From Candidatus Rokuibacteriota bacterium (GTDB lineage: Bacteria; Methylomirabilota; Methylomirabilia; Rokubacteriales; CSP1-6): a DNA stretch of 59,245 nucleotides. Position numbers and translations under genes: made by a program. The notes beneath the pieces were generated by a model. It was not told the DNA's origin. It did no database searches and worked only from the letters and a program-made list of their open reading frames with translations. Where the stretch lies: positions 1 through 59,245 of the forward strand of contig QHSQ01000104.1 in assembly GCA_003221615.1 (NCBI GenBank), in the 5' to 3' direction. This document shows positions 17,836 through 26,331 of the stretch, piece after piece (positions within the stretch are counted from its first letter, which is position 1; every line of letters begins with the position of its first letter).

Positions 17836-19185
17836 ATGTCTGCGAAGCGGCGTGAGATGCACTTCGGCGTGTTCGTGCTCGGCACCGGCAATCACTCCGC
17901 CGGATGGCGTTACGACGGTGCGGCCACCAGCAACAACGACCTGTCGGTCATCCAGGAGATCGCCCATCACGCCGAGCGTGGCAAGTTCGACCTCCTGTTC
18001 GTGTCCGACGGGCTGGTCATGGACCCCGGGGACCACCCATCATTCCTGTGTCGGTTCGAGCCGACCACGCTCATCTCGGCGCTGAGCGCCTCGACACGGC
18101 ACATCGGCCTCGGCGCCACCGTGTCGACCAGCTTCGGCGAGCCCTACCACGTCGCCCGAACCTTCGGCTCCATCGACCACATCACCAAAGGCCGGGCGGC
18201 CTGGAATGTGGTGACGAGCTCGGCGGGCAAGGCCGCGCTCAACTTCAGCCGCGAAGCCCACATGGAGCACGACCTGCGCTACGAGGTCGCTCAGGAGTTC
18301 GTCGACGTCGTGAAGGGCCTCTGGGACTGCTGGGAGGACGGCGCGATCGTGGCGGACAAGGCGACCGGAGTCTATATCGACCCGTCGAAGGTGCGCGCGC
18401 TCGACCATCGTGGCCGGTTCTTCCAGGTGAAGGGCCCCATCAACATGGCTCGCTGCCCCCAGGGTCATCCGGTCATCATTCAAGCCGGCGGCTCGGAGGC
18501 CGGGCTCGAGCTCGCCGCGCGGACGGCCGACGTCGTGTTCTCCGTCGTCCAGGAGCTGTCGGCCGCGCGGCGTGCCTATCGCGATCTGAAGGCGCGCATG
18601 GCAAAGTATGGCCGCACGCCGGAACAGATCACGGTTTTGCCCGGCGTGATGCCGATCATCGGAAGCACCGAGGCGGAGGCCCGCGACAAGCTCTCGCTGC
18701 TCCAGAGCTGGCTCACGCCGACCAACGCCCTCACGCTGGTCACCAGCCGGATCGGATACGACGTGACCGGCTTTCCTCTCGATGGGCCCGTGCCGGCTCC
18801 GCCGCCTGACGCGAGCAGCCAAACCTTCTCACGTGTCCTCTACGAGACCGCGCGACGGGAACACATGACCCTGCGCGATCTCTACAACCTCACCGCGGCC
18901 GCCCGCGGCCACTGGGTCCTCTGCGGGACGCCCAAGCGCATCGCCGACACGCTCGAGGAATGGTTCGTCGAGGAAGCCGCGGACGGTTTCAACGTCCTTC
19001 CCCCGTACTTCCCTGGCGCGCTGGTCGATTTCGTCGATCAGGTCGTACCGGAGCTTCAAGCGCGCGGATTGTTTCGGCGTGAGTACGAGGGGACGACCTT
19101 GCGTGACCACTTCGGGCTGCCGCGCGTGCCGACGCCAGGCTTCTCGATCAGTCAGGTTCCGAACGTGAAGACTACTTCCCCTTGA
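17836..19185 (+). CDS. LLM class monooxygenase, NtaA/SnaA/DszA subfamily (2 of 5)
   Basis: A 449-residue protein of the nitrilotriacetate / dibenzothiophene-sulfone monooxygenase subfamily. Typical segments are GVFVLGTGNHSAGWRY at the start, SIDHITKGRAAWNVVTS near residues 115-131 and PVIIQAGGSEAG near 213-224. Members use FMNH2 supplied by a reductase to break C-N or C-S bonds. A good ribosome site (GACAGGAG) precedes ATG 17836. Its last 14 bp overlap the convergent substrate-binding protein gene. Confidence 0.92.
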   Translation: MSAKRREMHFGVFVLGTGNHSAGWRYDGAATSNNDLSVIQEIAHHAERGKFDLLFVSDGLVMDPGDHPSFLCRFEPTTLISALSASTRHIGLGATVSTSFGEPYHVARTFGSIDHITKGRAAWNVVTSSAGKAALNFSREAHMEHDLRYEVAQEFVDVVKGLWDCWEDGAIVADKATGVYIDPSKVRALDHRGRFFQVKGPINMARCPQGHPVIIQAGGSEAGLELAARTADVVFSVVQELSAARRAYRDLKARMAKYGRTPEQITVLPGVMPIIGSTEAEARDKLSLLQSWLTPTNALTLVTSRIGYDVTGFPLDGPVPAPPPDASSQTFSRVLYETARREHMTLRDLYNLTAAARGHWVLCGTPKRIADTLEEWFVEEAADGFNVLPPYFPGALVDFVDQVVPELQARGLFRREYEGTTLRDHFGLPRVPTPGFSISQVPNVKTTSP

Positions 19186-20701
19186 GCCGCACGTCCTCGT
19201 ACGGGGCGGAGAACGAGTAGCCTGTGATCAGCCCGAGACCCGACTCCTCCACTCTCGGCCCGTAGCCGCTCATCAAGCCGACCTGGACGATCGGCGCGAC
19301 CATCGCTTTCTCGTGGATGAGCTGCTGGATGCGCTGCAGTGTCGCCTCGCGCCGCTTCTTGTCGAGCTCGGTGGCCTGCTCGCGGAAGAGCCCATCGATG
19401 TCCGGGTAGCTCCCGTACACGTACGCGCCGCCCGATGCGATGAAGGCTTCGATCCGCGTTGCGGCGTTGCCGAAGGCGGCGCTTCCGCTGTGCACGAGGT
19501 TTCTGTACTTCTTGTCGCTATAGCCCTTCTGGAATGCGGCGCGCTCGAGAGGCCGGAGCTTCACGCGAATGCCAGCCGCCTGGAGCGAGTTGACGACCGG
19601 TTCGCCGATGGCCACGGCCGCGGCATCGACGGTGTAGTCACCGGCGTCCAATCCGTTCGGATATCCGGCCTCGGCGAGGAGCTTCTTCGCGCGGGCGCGA
19701 TCGTACTGCGGAGGAGGCGGCGCCCAGAAGAAGTCGAAGGTGTTGGGGATGATCGAGTTCGTGAGCAGCGAGTGTCCGAGCGTCTCGGCCTGGTTGATCG
19801 TCTGCCGGTCGATCGCGAGGTTGGCGGCGAGACGCACTCGCCGGTCGTGCCACGGTGATTTCGGATCCCACTGGTCGACGAAGGCTACCCATTGCATCAC
19901 GCTGGACACGACCGGCCTGAGCGTGAGTCCGGGCGTCCGGCGAAGATCCTCGCCGAGCGACGCCGTCATCCAGTACGTGGCGTCGATCTCGCCGCTCTTG
20001 AGCGCGGCGTATCGCGTGGTCGGATCCGGAATCACGCGCAGGACCAGGCGCTTCACGCTCGGCGTCTTGCGCCAGTACCCCTCGACCGCCTCCATGACGA
20101 GCTCGACGCCGGGCGTGAACGAGACGAACCGGTAGGGGCCGGCGCCGATGGGCGCCTTCTTGAATCCTTCGTCGCCGACCTTCTCGACGTACTTCTTCGG
20201 CACGATCCAGCCGGCGCCGGTCGCCGTCGAGTAGAACATGACGAAGTCAGGCCATGGCTGCTTCAGCCGGAAGCGGACGCGGCCCGGATCCGGAGTCTCG
20301 ACCGCGGCGATCCTCTCTTTGAGGGTCTTGTTCGCGGAGCCGCGATAGCGCTCGAACGAGAACTTGACGTCCTCGGCGGTGACCGGCTCGCCGTTGTGGA
20401 ACTTCACGCCGCGGCGCAGGACGAACTCATACGTGAGCCCATCGGGGGAGACGGCCCACGATTCGGCGAGCGCCGGCGCCAGCGGGTTGCCGGGCAGCGC
20501 CTTCAGCATCGCGTCGTGGAGTCCGTAGAGCACCATGAACGGCGTGACGATCCCGGGGGTTTCGGCTGGATCGAACCACGTCGGAGCGAGCGAGATGTGG
20601 ACGCCCCAGGTCACCTGGCCGTCGGGCGTGGCGGCAGCGGGTACGGCGGCGACCGCCGAGATCAGCAGAACGAGGACGGCGACTGAGAGGAGGGGCCTCA
20701 T
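19172..20701 (-). CDS. ABC transporter substrate-binding protein, family 5 (peptide class)
   Basis: A 509-residue extracellular binding protein. The signal peptide MRPLLSVAVLVLLISAVAAVPAAA is followed by family-5 hallmarks: WFDPAETPG, a long segment with GLTYEFVLRRGVKFHNGEPVTAEDVKFSFER (SBP_bac_5 signature region) and GAGPYRF. It delivers peptides, nickel, opines or similar ligands to an inner-membrane importer. No permease or ATPase genes are adjacent, so it is an orphan here. An ATG-ATG pair at 20704/20701 follows GGAGG; the second has the better spacing and begins the signal peptide. A 95-codon N-terminal extension in the same frame is not supported. Confidence 0.9.
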   Translation of the reverse strand: MRPLLSVAVLVLLISAVAAVPAAATPDGQVTWGVHISLAPTWFDPAETPGIVTPFMVLYGLHDAMLKALPGNPLAPALAESWAVSPDGLTYEFVLRRGVKFHNGEPVTAEDVKFSFERYRGSANKTLKERIAAVETPDPGRVRFRLKQPWPDFVMFYSTATGAGWIVPKKYVEKVGDEGFKKAPIGAGPYRFVSFTPGVELVMEAVEGYWRKTPSVKRLVLRVIPDPTTRYAALKSGEIDATYWMTASLGEDLRRTPGLTLRPVVSSVMQWVAFVDQWDPKSPWHDRRVRLAANLAIDRQTINQAETLGHSLLTNSIIPNTFDFFWAPPPPQYDRARAKKLLAEAGYPNGLDAGDYTVDAAAVAIGEPVVNSLQAAGIRVKLRPLERAAFQKGYSDKKYRNLVHSGSAAFGNAATRIEAFIASGGAYVYGSYPDIDGLFREQATELDKKRREATLQRIQQLIHEKAMVAPIVQVGLMSGYGPRVEESGLGLITGYSFSAPYEDVRLKGK

Positions 20702-21203
20702 CATGAGCCTCCAGCCGGGTGGGTCGATGGGCCACCCGCGATCGTCCGGATCACGGCGGTGTCGTAGTTGTCGCGGTAGCCCGCCTCCATGGTGAGCGAT
20801 AGAGGCTTCGATGCCGGCCCCGCCGATGCGGGCTCGGGATTCTGCGACGCTCCACAAGGCTGTGGCGACACGACGGTGAGAGGAGGTGGTGAAGGCAGCG
20901 GCGCTGCTAAGCGAGTCTGACTCGTGAGCGCCCTCGGATGAGGCACGCGCAAATCCTAACGCACCCAGCGCAGCGAGCGTAGCCACAAAGACTCACAGTA
21001 CGGTTTTGATCTCAAACGGTTTCACTTGGAAACTCTTTGCACTCGAAGTGTCGCTCGAGTGCGTCGACGCGCGAACTAGGGCAACCCCTACAAAATGGGA
21101 GCGGAGAGTTCCGGATCGAGAGTCCGTGATTTCATTGCGCGCTGAACGCCCGTGCCCGTCGGACGGGAGTGAGACCGGCCAGTGGCTGCCCCCCGGTTTG
21201 CCG
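20702..21203. other. Region without a convincing gene
   Basis: About 500 bp. On the minus strand a short frame ends at 20701 with an ATGA overlap onto the binding-protein start, but its sequence is Pro/Ala/Ser rich and unrecognised. From about 20,940 the base composition becomes visibly AT-richer. I see no RNA gene or clear promoter. Confidence 0.4.
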
Positions 21204-21707
21204 TCAGCAGGACATGCAGCTCGGGATAAGTAGCCACTTGCCCGAGCCCATCAGTATAGACAACACGGCTGCGGCCAGCGCCATCCCGAAACAGATACGC
21301 TGCATGTACAACCAGTGGGTACCCTTCAGCCAACGCGATCTGAACGGTCCGATCTTTGCCGCGCACAGCTCGCCCCGGCTCCTGAAATCCGCGCAGCGGC
21401 TCGCGACGACCCCGGCCGCCACCCCAGCCAGACAGCTGAAACCGACGGCGAGGCTCAGGAAACCTCTGTGAAATTTGAACCCCGTCGGCTCGAATGAAAG
21501 CGCGATCGCGAAGATGACCGCGACGGCGGCGCACAAGCCGAGATCAAACTGTACATAGCCGAGAAGCCGCTCGAGCTCTTCGAGCCCCTTCTCTCTTTCG
21601 GCCGCCAAGGCGAGGACCCACTCATTCGCCGTCTCCGACCGCGCCATTACTTCGGATCGCGCACGCTCCTGGGACGCTTGCTCCAAGCCTTCGAAGAACG
21701 TGCTCAT
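21204..21707 (-). CDS. Small membrane protein of unknown function
   Basis: A 167-residue protein from the ATG at 21707. Residues ~5-45 are charged and helical (FFEGLEQASQERARSEVMAR), likely a coiled coil. Three hydrophobic stretches follow: FDLGLCAAVAVIFAIALSF, FLSLAVGFSCLAGVAAGVVA, and a last one ending in MGSGKWLLI. I do not recognise the family. The local sequence is AT-richer than most of the window, which may mean recent acquisition. An upstream 46-codon extension in frame has no good ribosome site and was left out. The neighbours give no functional hint. Confidence 0.5.
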   Translation of the reverse strand: MSTFFEGLEQASQERARSEVMARSETANEWVLALAAEREKGLEELERLLGYVQFDLGLCAAVAVIFAIALSFEPTGFKFHRGFLSLAVGFSCLAGVAAGVVASRCADFRSRGELCAAKIGPFRSRWLKGTHWLYMQRICFGMALAAAVLSILMGSGKWLLIPSCMSC

Positions 21708-22255
21708 GAAACCACCAGTCAGCGCAGCGGGCCACGCAAAGGCATCAAGAGGTCTACGACGAACTATCGACTTCTGCCCGTATCCGGCGTATGGACCATG
21801 AACCTTCGCAACGAAGATAGTCAAGAGCTCATTTATCCGCGTCAATGGCGGGAGGGGGCTCCGTCTCCATCGCGCGAACCCGTAGAATGTTCGGAATTTT
21901 CGGTGCTACCCATAGAAGCGCAACCCACCGTCGTTTTCCGAGATCTCGACCGCGACAGCGCGTCAATCCAGGCGATTCTCATGTTGTGGGCAATTGTGGA
22001 TATGTGGGCAGTCTCCCTGTATTCGTGCCTCGTCCTCGAGAGGGTTCGACACGACGCCTTGGTCTGCCAGCTGGGCGGGAGCATCGACGAAATCAGAATG
22101 GTGGCCCCAACCGGACACGATCGAACTTGTAGAATTCAAGTGCGGGATTTTATTGCGAGTTGATTCCGGGTACGCAGCCCACGCGGTTGCCAATGTTCGC
22201 TTGTTGCGGGGGGCCCGCAACCCGGCAAACAGATTTCTAGAGCCTCGCTTCCAAC
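21708..22255. other. AT-richer region without a convincing gene
   Basis: About 550 bp with several short frames in both directions, none with a recognisable domain or ribosome site. The base composition differs from the surrounding genes. It ends in a hairpin that may terminate the selenoprotein transcript. Confidence 0.4.
22203..22221 (-). terminator. Hairpin downstream of the selenoprotein gene
   Basis: Perfect 8-bp stem GTTGCGGG/CCCGCAAC with a 3-nt loop, 35 nt past the stop codon. There is no U-tract, so its role as a terminator is tentative. Confidence 0.35.
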
Positions 22256-23923
22256 CTATTGCTTCTTCAGCTCCGCGACGGAGCGGAGCGGCGCGCCGTC
22301 GGCGCGGAGGAGCGGCAAGGTGACCGACCGCGAGTACCACCCCGGGATCGAGGCTGAGTGATTCCCGGCGCCGCCGGCCACGACGACGATGATGTCGTCC
22401 GGCTTCTCGACGATCCGCAACGACCGCCGACCGTCCCGTTCCTCGATACAGTTGCCGCGCCACACGCTCAAGACGTCCGCGTTGCTCCGGCCGATCTGCT
22501 CGAAGGGGATACGGGCGTGCTCGAACAGGGCCAGACGCACCCGCTGCTTGTCGAAGCCCTGCTTCGCCGCGAGCGAGGCATGCTCGGGGCCGAGGACGAT
22601 GAGCGCCTCCTGGCTCATGAACATGTTGTTGGAGCCGGAGACGGCGACGGCCCGCGCGATCGTTTCGAGCATCTCGTTGGCGGTCTTGCTCTTCTCGATA
22701 ATGTTGGCGGGCGCGGCACCGCCGAAGGCGGTGACGGTGCTCGTCTCCGCTTCGAAGCCACGCTCGACGTGAAGCGGCGCCCAGGGGTTGTCCGCGTCGT
22801 TCTCGGCGAAGCAGCAGGTGTACTTGGCGGGGTTGCCGAGCGTCGACTTGTCGGCCTGCTGCGGCACGCCGCCGCCGATCGTCGTCATGATCAGCCGAAT
22901 CGCGCGACCGATGGTCGCGTTGGCCCGGAATCCTGGACCGAACAAATTCCCCCGCCCATTGATCCCGATCTCGCGAGCAATCGGCCCGTTGACGATAAGC
23001 ACCGGGCTGGCCGGGTTCGTCGTCCCTTGGATGCCGTACAGGTTGAACGGCTTGCTGAGGATGGCCTTCACCGCCGTCACGACGAGGGGGAAATACTCCG
23101 GTTTGCACCCGGCCATCACCGCGTTGACGGCCAGCGTGGCGATCGTCGCCTCTCCCCAGCGCGGCGGCATCGGACCTAGCGACGAGCATGGGTCGACCTC
23201 GCTGAAGGCGAGCATCTGTGCAACCCGGTCCTCGGTAGGTGGCACGATCGGCAGCCCGTCGGTCCAGCCTTCGCTGGCGAACCGCTCGAAGATCGCCTCC
23301 GGGTCATCCGCCACGGTGATGCGCTCGGCGACGGCCACGGCGCCCGGCCGATTCGCAGCCGCGGCGGCATGCAGTCCGGCGGTTGCGTACGCGCCCGTCT
23401 CGGTGGCGATCTCCACGATCGCCGCCATCACGGGCTCGGCCCGCCCACGCATGTCCCGGTGAGGCACGCTGACGATCGGATGCCGCACGTACAGGGCCGG
23501 AAGGCTCGGCTGGCCGAGACTTGTCGTGACGATACCGTACAGCGTCCGGAATTCGTCAGTGACAATCGTCGCGGTCGGAACGCCGCGCTTCTCGAGTTCG
23601 ATGCTGTCGTGGACACTCCACGACGTGCACGATCCTCAATCGGCGATACCGTTGATCACCAGGTCGCATTCGCGCGCCGCCGCCTCGAGCATTTCGTCGG
23701 GTATGGGGAGCGCCGCGGCCTTCTTGTCGTACCGGATAGTTCTGGACACGCCGTGCGCGCTCCTGAGCAGCTCCTCGACGCGATCCAGGAACGGGCGGGT
23801 GCCGGACTTCGAATTGTTGAGGAGACCGACGACTCGACCCTCGAGCGTTGGAACGCGCTTCGCCAACGGCACGGCGTTCCCGGCGACTCCAGCGACCGGC
23901 GCGAGCAATTCGATCGTGGCCAT
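22256..23923 (-). CDS. UGSC family selenoprotein (Sec at residue 96), fused to a large C-terminal domain
   Basis: A single 555-residue frame interrupted only by TGA at 23638-23636. Read as selenocysteine, it gives ...INGIAD-U-GSCTSWSVHDS..., the UGSC motif of a described selenoprotein family. U96 and C99 form a U-x-x-C redox pair. The N-terminal domain also has VVGLLNNSKSG (residues ~31-41) and, after the motif, ELEKRGVPTATIVTDEF. A SECIS-like hairpin lies 11 nt past the TGA. The start ATG 23923 has GAGAGGTG upstream. Residues ~190-555 (GWTDGLPIVPPTEDRV..., KYTCCFAEN, GGAGNHSASIPGWYSRSV) form a conserved-looking domain I cannot name. A thiol/selenol redox role is expected but the substrate is unknown. 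It is divergent from an ABC importer. Standard gene callers would split it into two false genes at 23636-23923 and 22256-23488. Confidence 0.88.
23602..23638 (-). promoter_or_regulatory. Sec UGA codon and bacterial SECIS-like hairpin
   Basis: On the mRNA, UGA (23638-23636) is followed by 11 nt, then a perfect 7-bp stem GUCGUGG (23624-23618) / CCACGAC (23612-23606) closing a 5-nt loop AGUGU. An outer UGC/GCA pairing (23629-23627 with 23604-23602) extends it through a small internal loop. Loop position (18-23 nt after UGA) and a GU in the loop fit known bacterial SECIS elements read by SelB. Confidence 0.75.
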
Positions 23924-23996
23924 ATCCGAGCACCTCTCTTTCCAACGACGCAGTGGTCGCTCTCTGCTTACGGCATCTTGAGGCTCTCCGCAACCC

Positions 23997-24025
23997 TTGA
24001 CAGCCGCGGGTGGCTCACAAATAAT
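23997..24025 (+). promoter_or_regulatory. Sigma-70-type promoter for the MalEFG-type importer
   Basis: Perfect -35 TTGACA (23997-24002), 17-bp spacer, -10 AATAAT (24020-24025). It lies 69 bp before the binding-protein ATG and is one of the few A/T-rich spots in the area. Confidence 0.65.
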
Positions 24026-24093
24026 CACGCCACTTCGAGACGTGACGCCCGGGAGTACCCATGATGGCGAGAGCCGCGAGAGGAGACACGTCC

Positions 24094-25389
24094 ATGCAGC
24101 GCATCACTCGGCGGAGCTTCCTCCGGACCACCGGTCTCGTGGGCACCTCGGCCGTCCTTGCCGACGGGCTCCTCGGCGCGGCACGCGCGGGCAAGCCGAT
24201 CAACTTTGCCGGCTGGGTTTTCAAGCCGGACACGGTCCAGGACTACGTCAACTTCTACAACCAGAAGCTCAGCGGCCAGGTGAAGTACGAGGCCATTCCG
24301 TGGGCCCAGTACCATCCGACGATGGAGACTCGCGCCTTCGGCGGCGAGATCTTCGACGTCATGTACTGCGCCCACAACTTCCGGCAGCGCTGGTACGAGA
24401 ACGGTCTCGTCCGACCGCTCGACGACCTGCCCGGGATCGACGAGCTGAAGAAGAAGATGAACCCGCAGAACCTCGAGAGCCTCAAGGCCAAGGACGGCAA
24501 GCTCGCCGGCGTGCCGTACTTCACGAGCCTCTTCATCCTCATCCACAACGAGCCGATGCTTCAACAGGCAGGGATCAAGGCGCCGGCGAAGAGCTGGGAC
24601 GAGCTGGTCGAGCACAGCCTGAAGTTGAAAAAGGACAAGGTCAGCGACTATCCGTTCCTTCCGAACTGGAACGTGAGCCCCTCCGGCACCATGCCGCAAT
24701 TCATGACCGACTCCTTCTCGGAGGGCGCGAACGTCTTCGACGCCAAGAACCGGGTCATCGTAGACCAGGAGCCCGGGGTCGCCCGCGCCATGGAACGCTG
24801 GCAGAAAGTCTGGAAGGCCGAGCTGGTCAATCCGGAGGTGCTGACCAAGACCTCCTCGACGGACACGCACCGCCTCTTCTGGACCGGCCGCTATGCCTAC
24901 CACACGAACCACTCGTACTACCTCAAGACCATCGCTGGTGAGCCCGAGAACTCGAAGCTCGCGCCCAAGAAGGCCAAGATGACGATGTACCCCGGGACCG
25001 GTCAGACCTACATGTGGACTGACTCCTATACGATCAACGCGAAGACGAAGATCCTGGACGATGCCTGGAAGCTCGTTCGTTTCCTCGGCGGCAACCTCAC
25101 GGGCGATTGGTACGTCCAGCGGCAGTGGTGCTTGATCTCCGGTCTCGACAACCCCTACCCCGAGATGTACGAGCACCCGGAGATCATCGCCTCGTACGAC
25201 CGCTGGGTGGATCTGAAGCTCCTTCGAAAGCAGTACGAGAAGGGCCGGGTCATCGCGGCCTACAAGGAGCCCTGGTACAGCGAGTACGACGTCAAGGCGG
25301 TGCCGATCGTTCACAACCTCATTCGCGGCGGCATGACCGTTCCCCAGGGGCTCAAGGAGCTCGTGAAGCTCCAGAAGTCGCTGGAGTAG
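24094..25389 (+). CDS. ABC transporter substrate-binding protein, family 1 (sugar class), Tat-exported
   Basis: A 431-residue extracellular solute-binding protein. The start MQRITRRSFLRTTG carries a twin-arginine signal (RRSFLR) followed by a hydrophobic stretch and an A-R-A cleavage region, so it is exported folded. The body has typical family-1 segments: GGEIFDVMYCAHN, KDGKLAGVPYFTS and a long C-terminal helical part. It binds a sugar or polyol-like ligand and hands it to the two permeases that follow. The ATG at 24094 is preceded by GAGAGGAG; an upstream ATG at 24061 would place the RR motif too far in. No ATPase gene follows, so the complex must borrow a MsmK/UgpC-type ATPase from elsewhere. 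Confidence 0.9.
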   Translation: MQRITRRSFLRTTGLVGTSAVLADGLLGAARAGKPINFAGWVFKPDTVQDYVNFYNQKLSGQVKYEAIPWAQYHPTMETRAFGGEIFDVMYCAHNFRQRWYENGLVRPLDDLPGIDELKKKMNPQNLESLKAKDGKLAGVPYFTSLFILIHNEPMLQQAGIKAPAKSWDELVEHSLKLKKDKVSDYPFLPNWNVSPSGTMPQFMTDSFSEGANVFDAKNRVIVDQEPGVARAMERWQKVWKAELVNPEVLTKTSSTDTHRLFWTGRYAYHTNHSYYLKTIAGEPENSKLAPKKAKMTMYPGTGQTYMWTDSYTINAKTKILDDAWKLVRFLGGNLTGDWYVQRQWCLISGLDNPYPEMYEHPEIIASYDRWVDLKLLRKQYEKGRVIAAYKEPWYSEYDVKAVPIVHNLIRGGMTVPQGLKELVKLQKSLE

Positions 25390-25392
25390 GCG

Positions 25393-26331
25393 CTGACGGT
25401 CCGGCGTTTCCGACTCTCCGAGCGATGGTTCGCCTCCATCCTGATTCTCCCGGCTTTCCTCGTGATCTCCCTTGTCGTCGGCTTCCCGCTCGTCTACTCG
25501 CTCTGGATGAGCTTCGCCGACGTGAACCTGCTCCGCACGACGGGCCCCGCGCTGGAGATTTCCGGCCTGCGCATCCCGTTCTTCCGCTATGTCGGGGTCC
25601 AGAACTATGCCCGGCTTCTCGCCGATCCCCTCTACTGGGACTCGTTCTGGCGGACGGCCTACTTCGTGGGCGCTTTCGTCGTCGAGACCACGGTGGTCGG
25701 GCTCGGGATGGCCCTGGTTCTTCAAGAGCGTTTCCTGGGGCGGCCGGTGATGCGGAGCCTGCTCCTCATCCCTTGGTCGCTCTCCCGCGTCGTCGTAGGG
25801 CTTCTCTGGATCGGCCTCCTCGACGTCGAGTTCGGTGCGCTGAACGGCCTCCTCTACAAGGCCGGGCTCATCGACAGCTACATCTCGTTCCTCAAATCTG
25901 GCTTCAGCGCGCTCAACGTCCTCGTCTCCGTTTACATGTGGAACCAGGCGCCGTTCGCGACGCTTTTGTTGCTCGCGGGGATGCAATCCATTCCCACGGA
26001 GCTCTACATGGCGGCCGAGGCGGACGGTGCCGGCTACTGGCAGCGCTTACGCTACGTGACGCTGCCGGCCTTGCGCGGGATTCTCTTCCTCGTCCTGGTC
26101 GTGTCCACGGTCAACGGGTTCCTCATGCTCGACCTGATCTACATGCTGACGATGGGCGGGCCCGCCAACGAGACGACGACGATCTCGTGGCTCGGCTTCC
26201 AGACAGCGTTTCAGTTCTTCAAATTCGGGCCCGGCACGGCGATTCTGTACACGCTTACGGTCTTGTGCCTCATTCTCACCGTGGTGTACCACAAGGTCGT
26301 GTTCCGCAGGCTCGAGGCCGAGGAGGTTTGA
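25393..26331 (+). CDS. ABC transporter permease, MalF/UgpA type (probable CTG start)
   Basis: A 312-residue inner-membrane permease when started at the CTG at 25393. Residues 1-35 then read LTVRRFRLSERWFASILILP..., the usual charged N terminus plus complete first membrane helix. The first conventional start, GTG at 25462, would cut away half of that helix, so I prefer the upstream start; GGAGTAGG at the end of the preceding gene is well placed as ribosome site. The EAA loop appears as AAEADGAGYWQRLRYVTLPA near residues 204-223. It is in the same frame as the preceding stop (tag, 25387) and ends in TGA overlapping the next ATG by one base. Confidence 0.88.
   Translation: MTVRRFRLSERWFASILILPAFLVISLVVGFPLVYSLWMSFADVNLLRTTGPALEISGLRIPFFRYVGVQNYARLLADPLYWDSFWRTAYFVGAFVVETTVVGLGMALVLQERFLGRPVMRSLLLIPWSLSRVVVGLLWIGLLDVEFGALNGLLYKAGLIDSYISFLKSGFSALNVLVSVYMWNQAPFATLLLLAGMQSIPTELYMAAEADGAGYWQRLRYVTLPALRGILFLVLVVSTVNGFLMLDLIYMLTMGGPANETTTISWLGFQTAFQFFKFGPGTAILYTLTVLCLILTVVYHKVVFRRLEAEEV

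Noticed and set aside
20701-20986. 95-codon N-terminal extension of the binding protein
   Set aside because: The ATG pair at 20704/20701 has GGAGG and begins a standard signal peptide; the extension is unrelated sequence.
21678-22163. 161-codon plus-strand frame in the AT-richer region
   Set aside because: No ribosome site or domain, and it overlaps the start of the better-supported membrane protein on the other strand.
22256-23488. Stand-alone 410-residue gene starting at 23488
   Set aside because: The frame continues upstream to the UGSC motif without a stop except TGA; the ATG has no ribosome site and lies inside the UGSC domain.
24025-25986. 653-codon open frame on the minus strand
   Set aside because: It runs antisense to the Tat-exported binding protein and the permease, which have clear motifs. 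Its translation is low-complexity Arg/Val/Glu/Leu, a typical shadow in GC-rich DNA.
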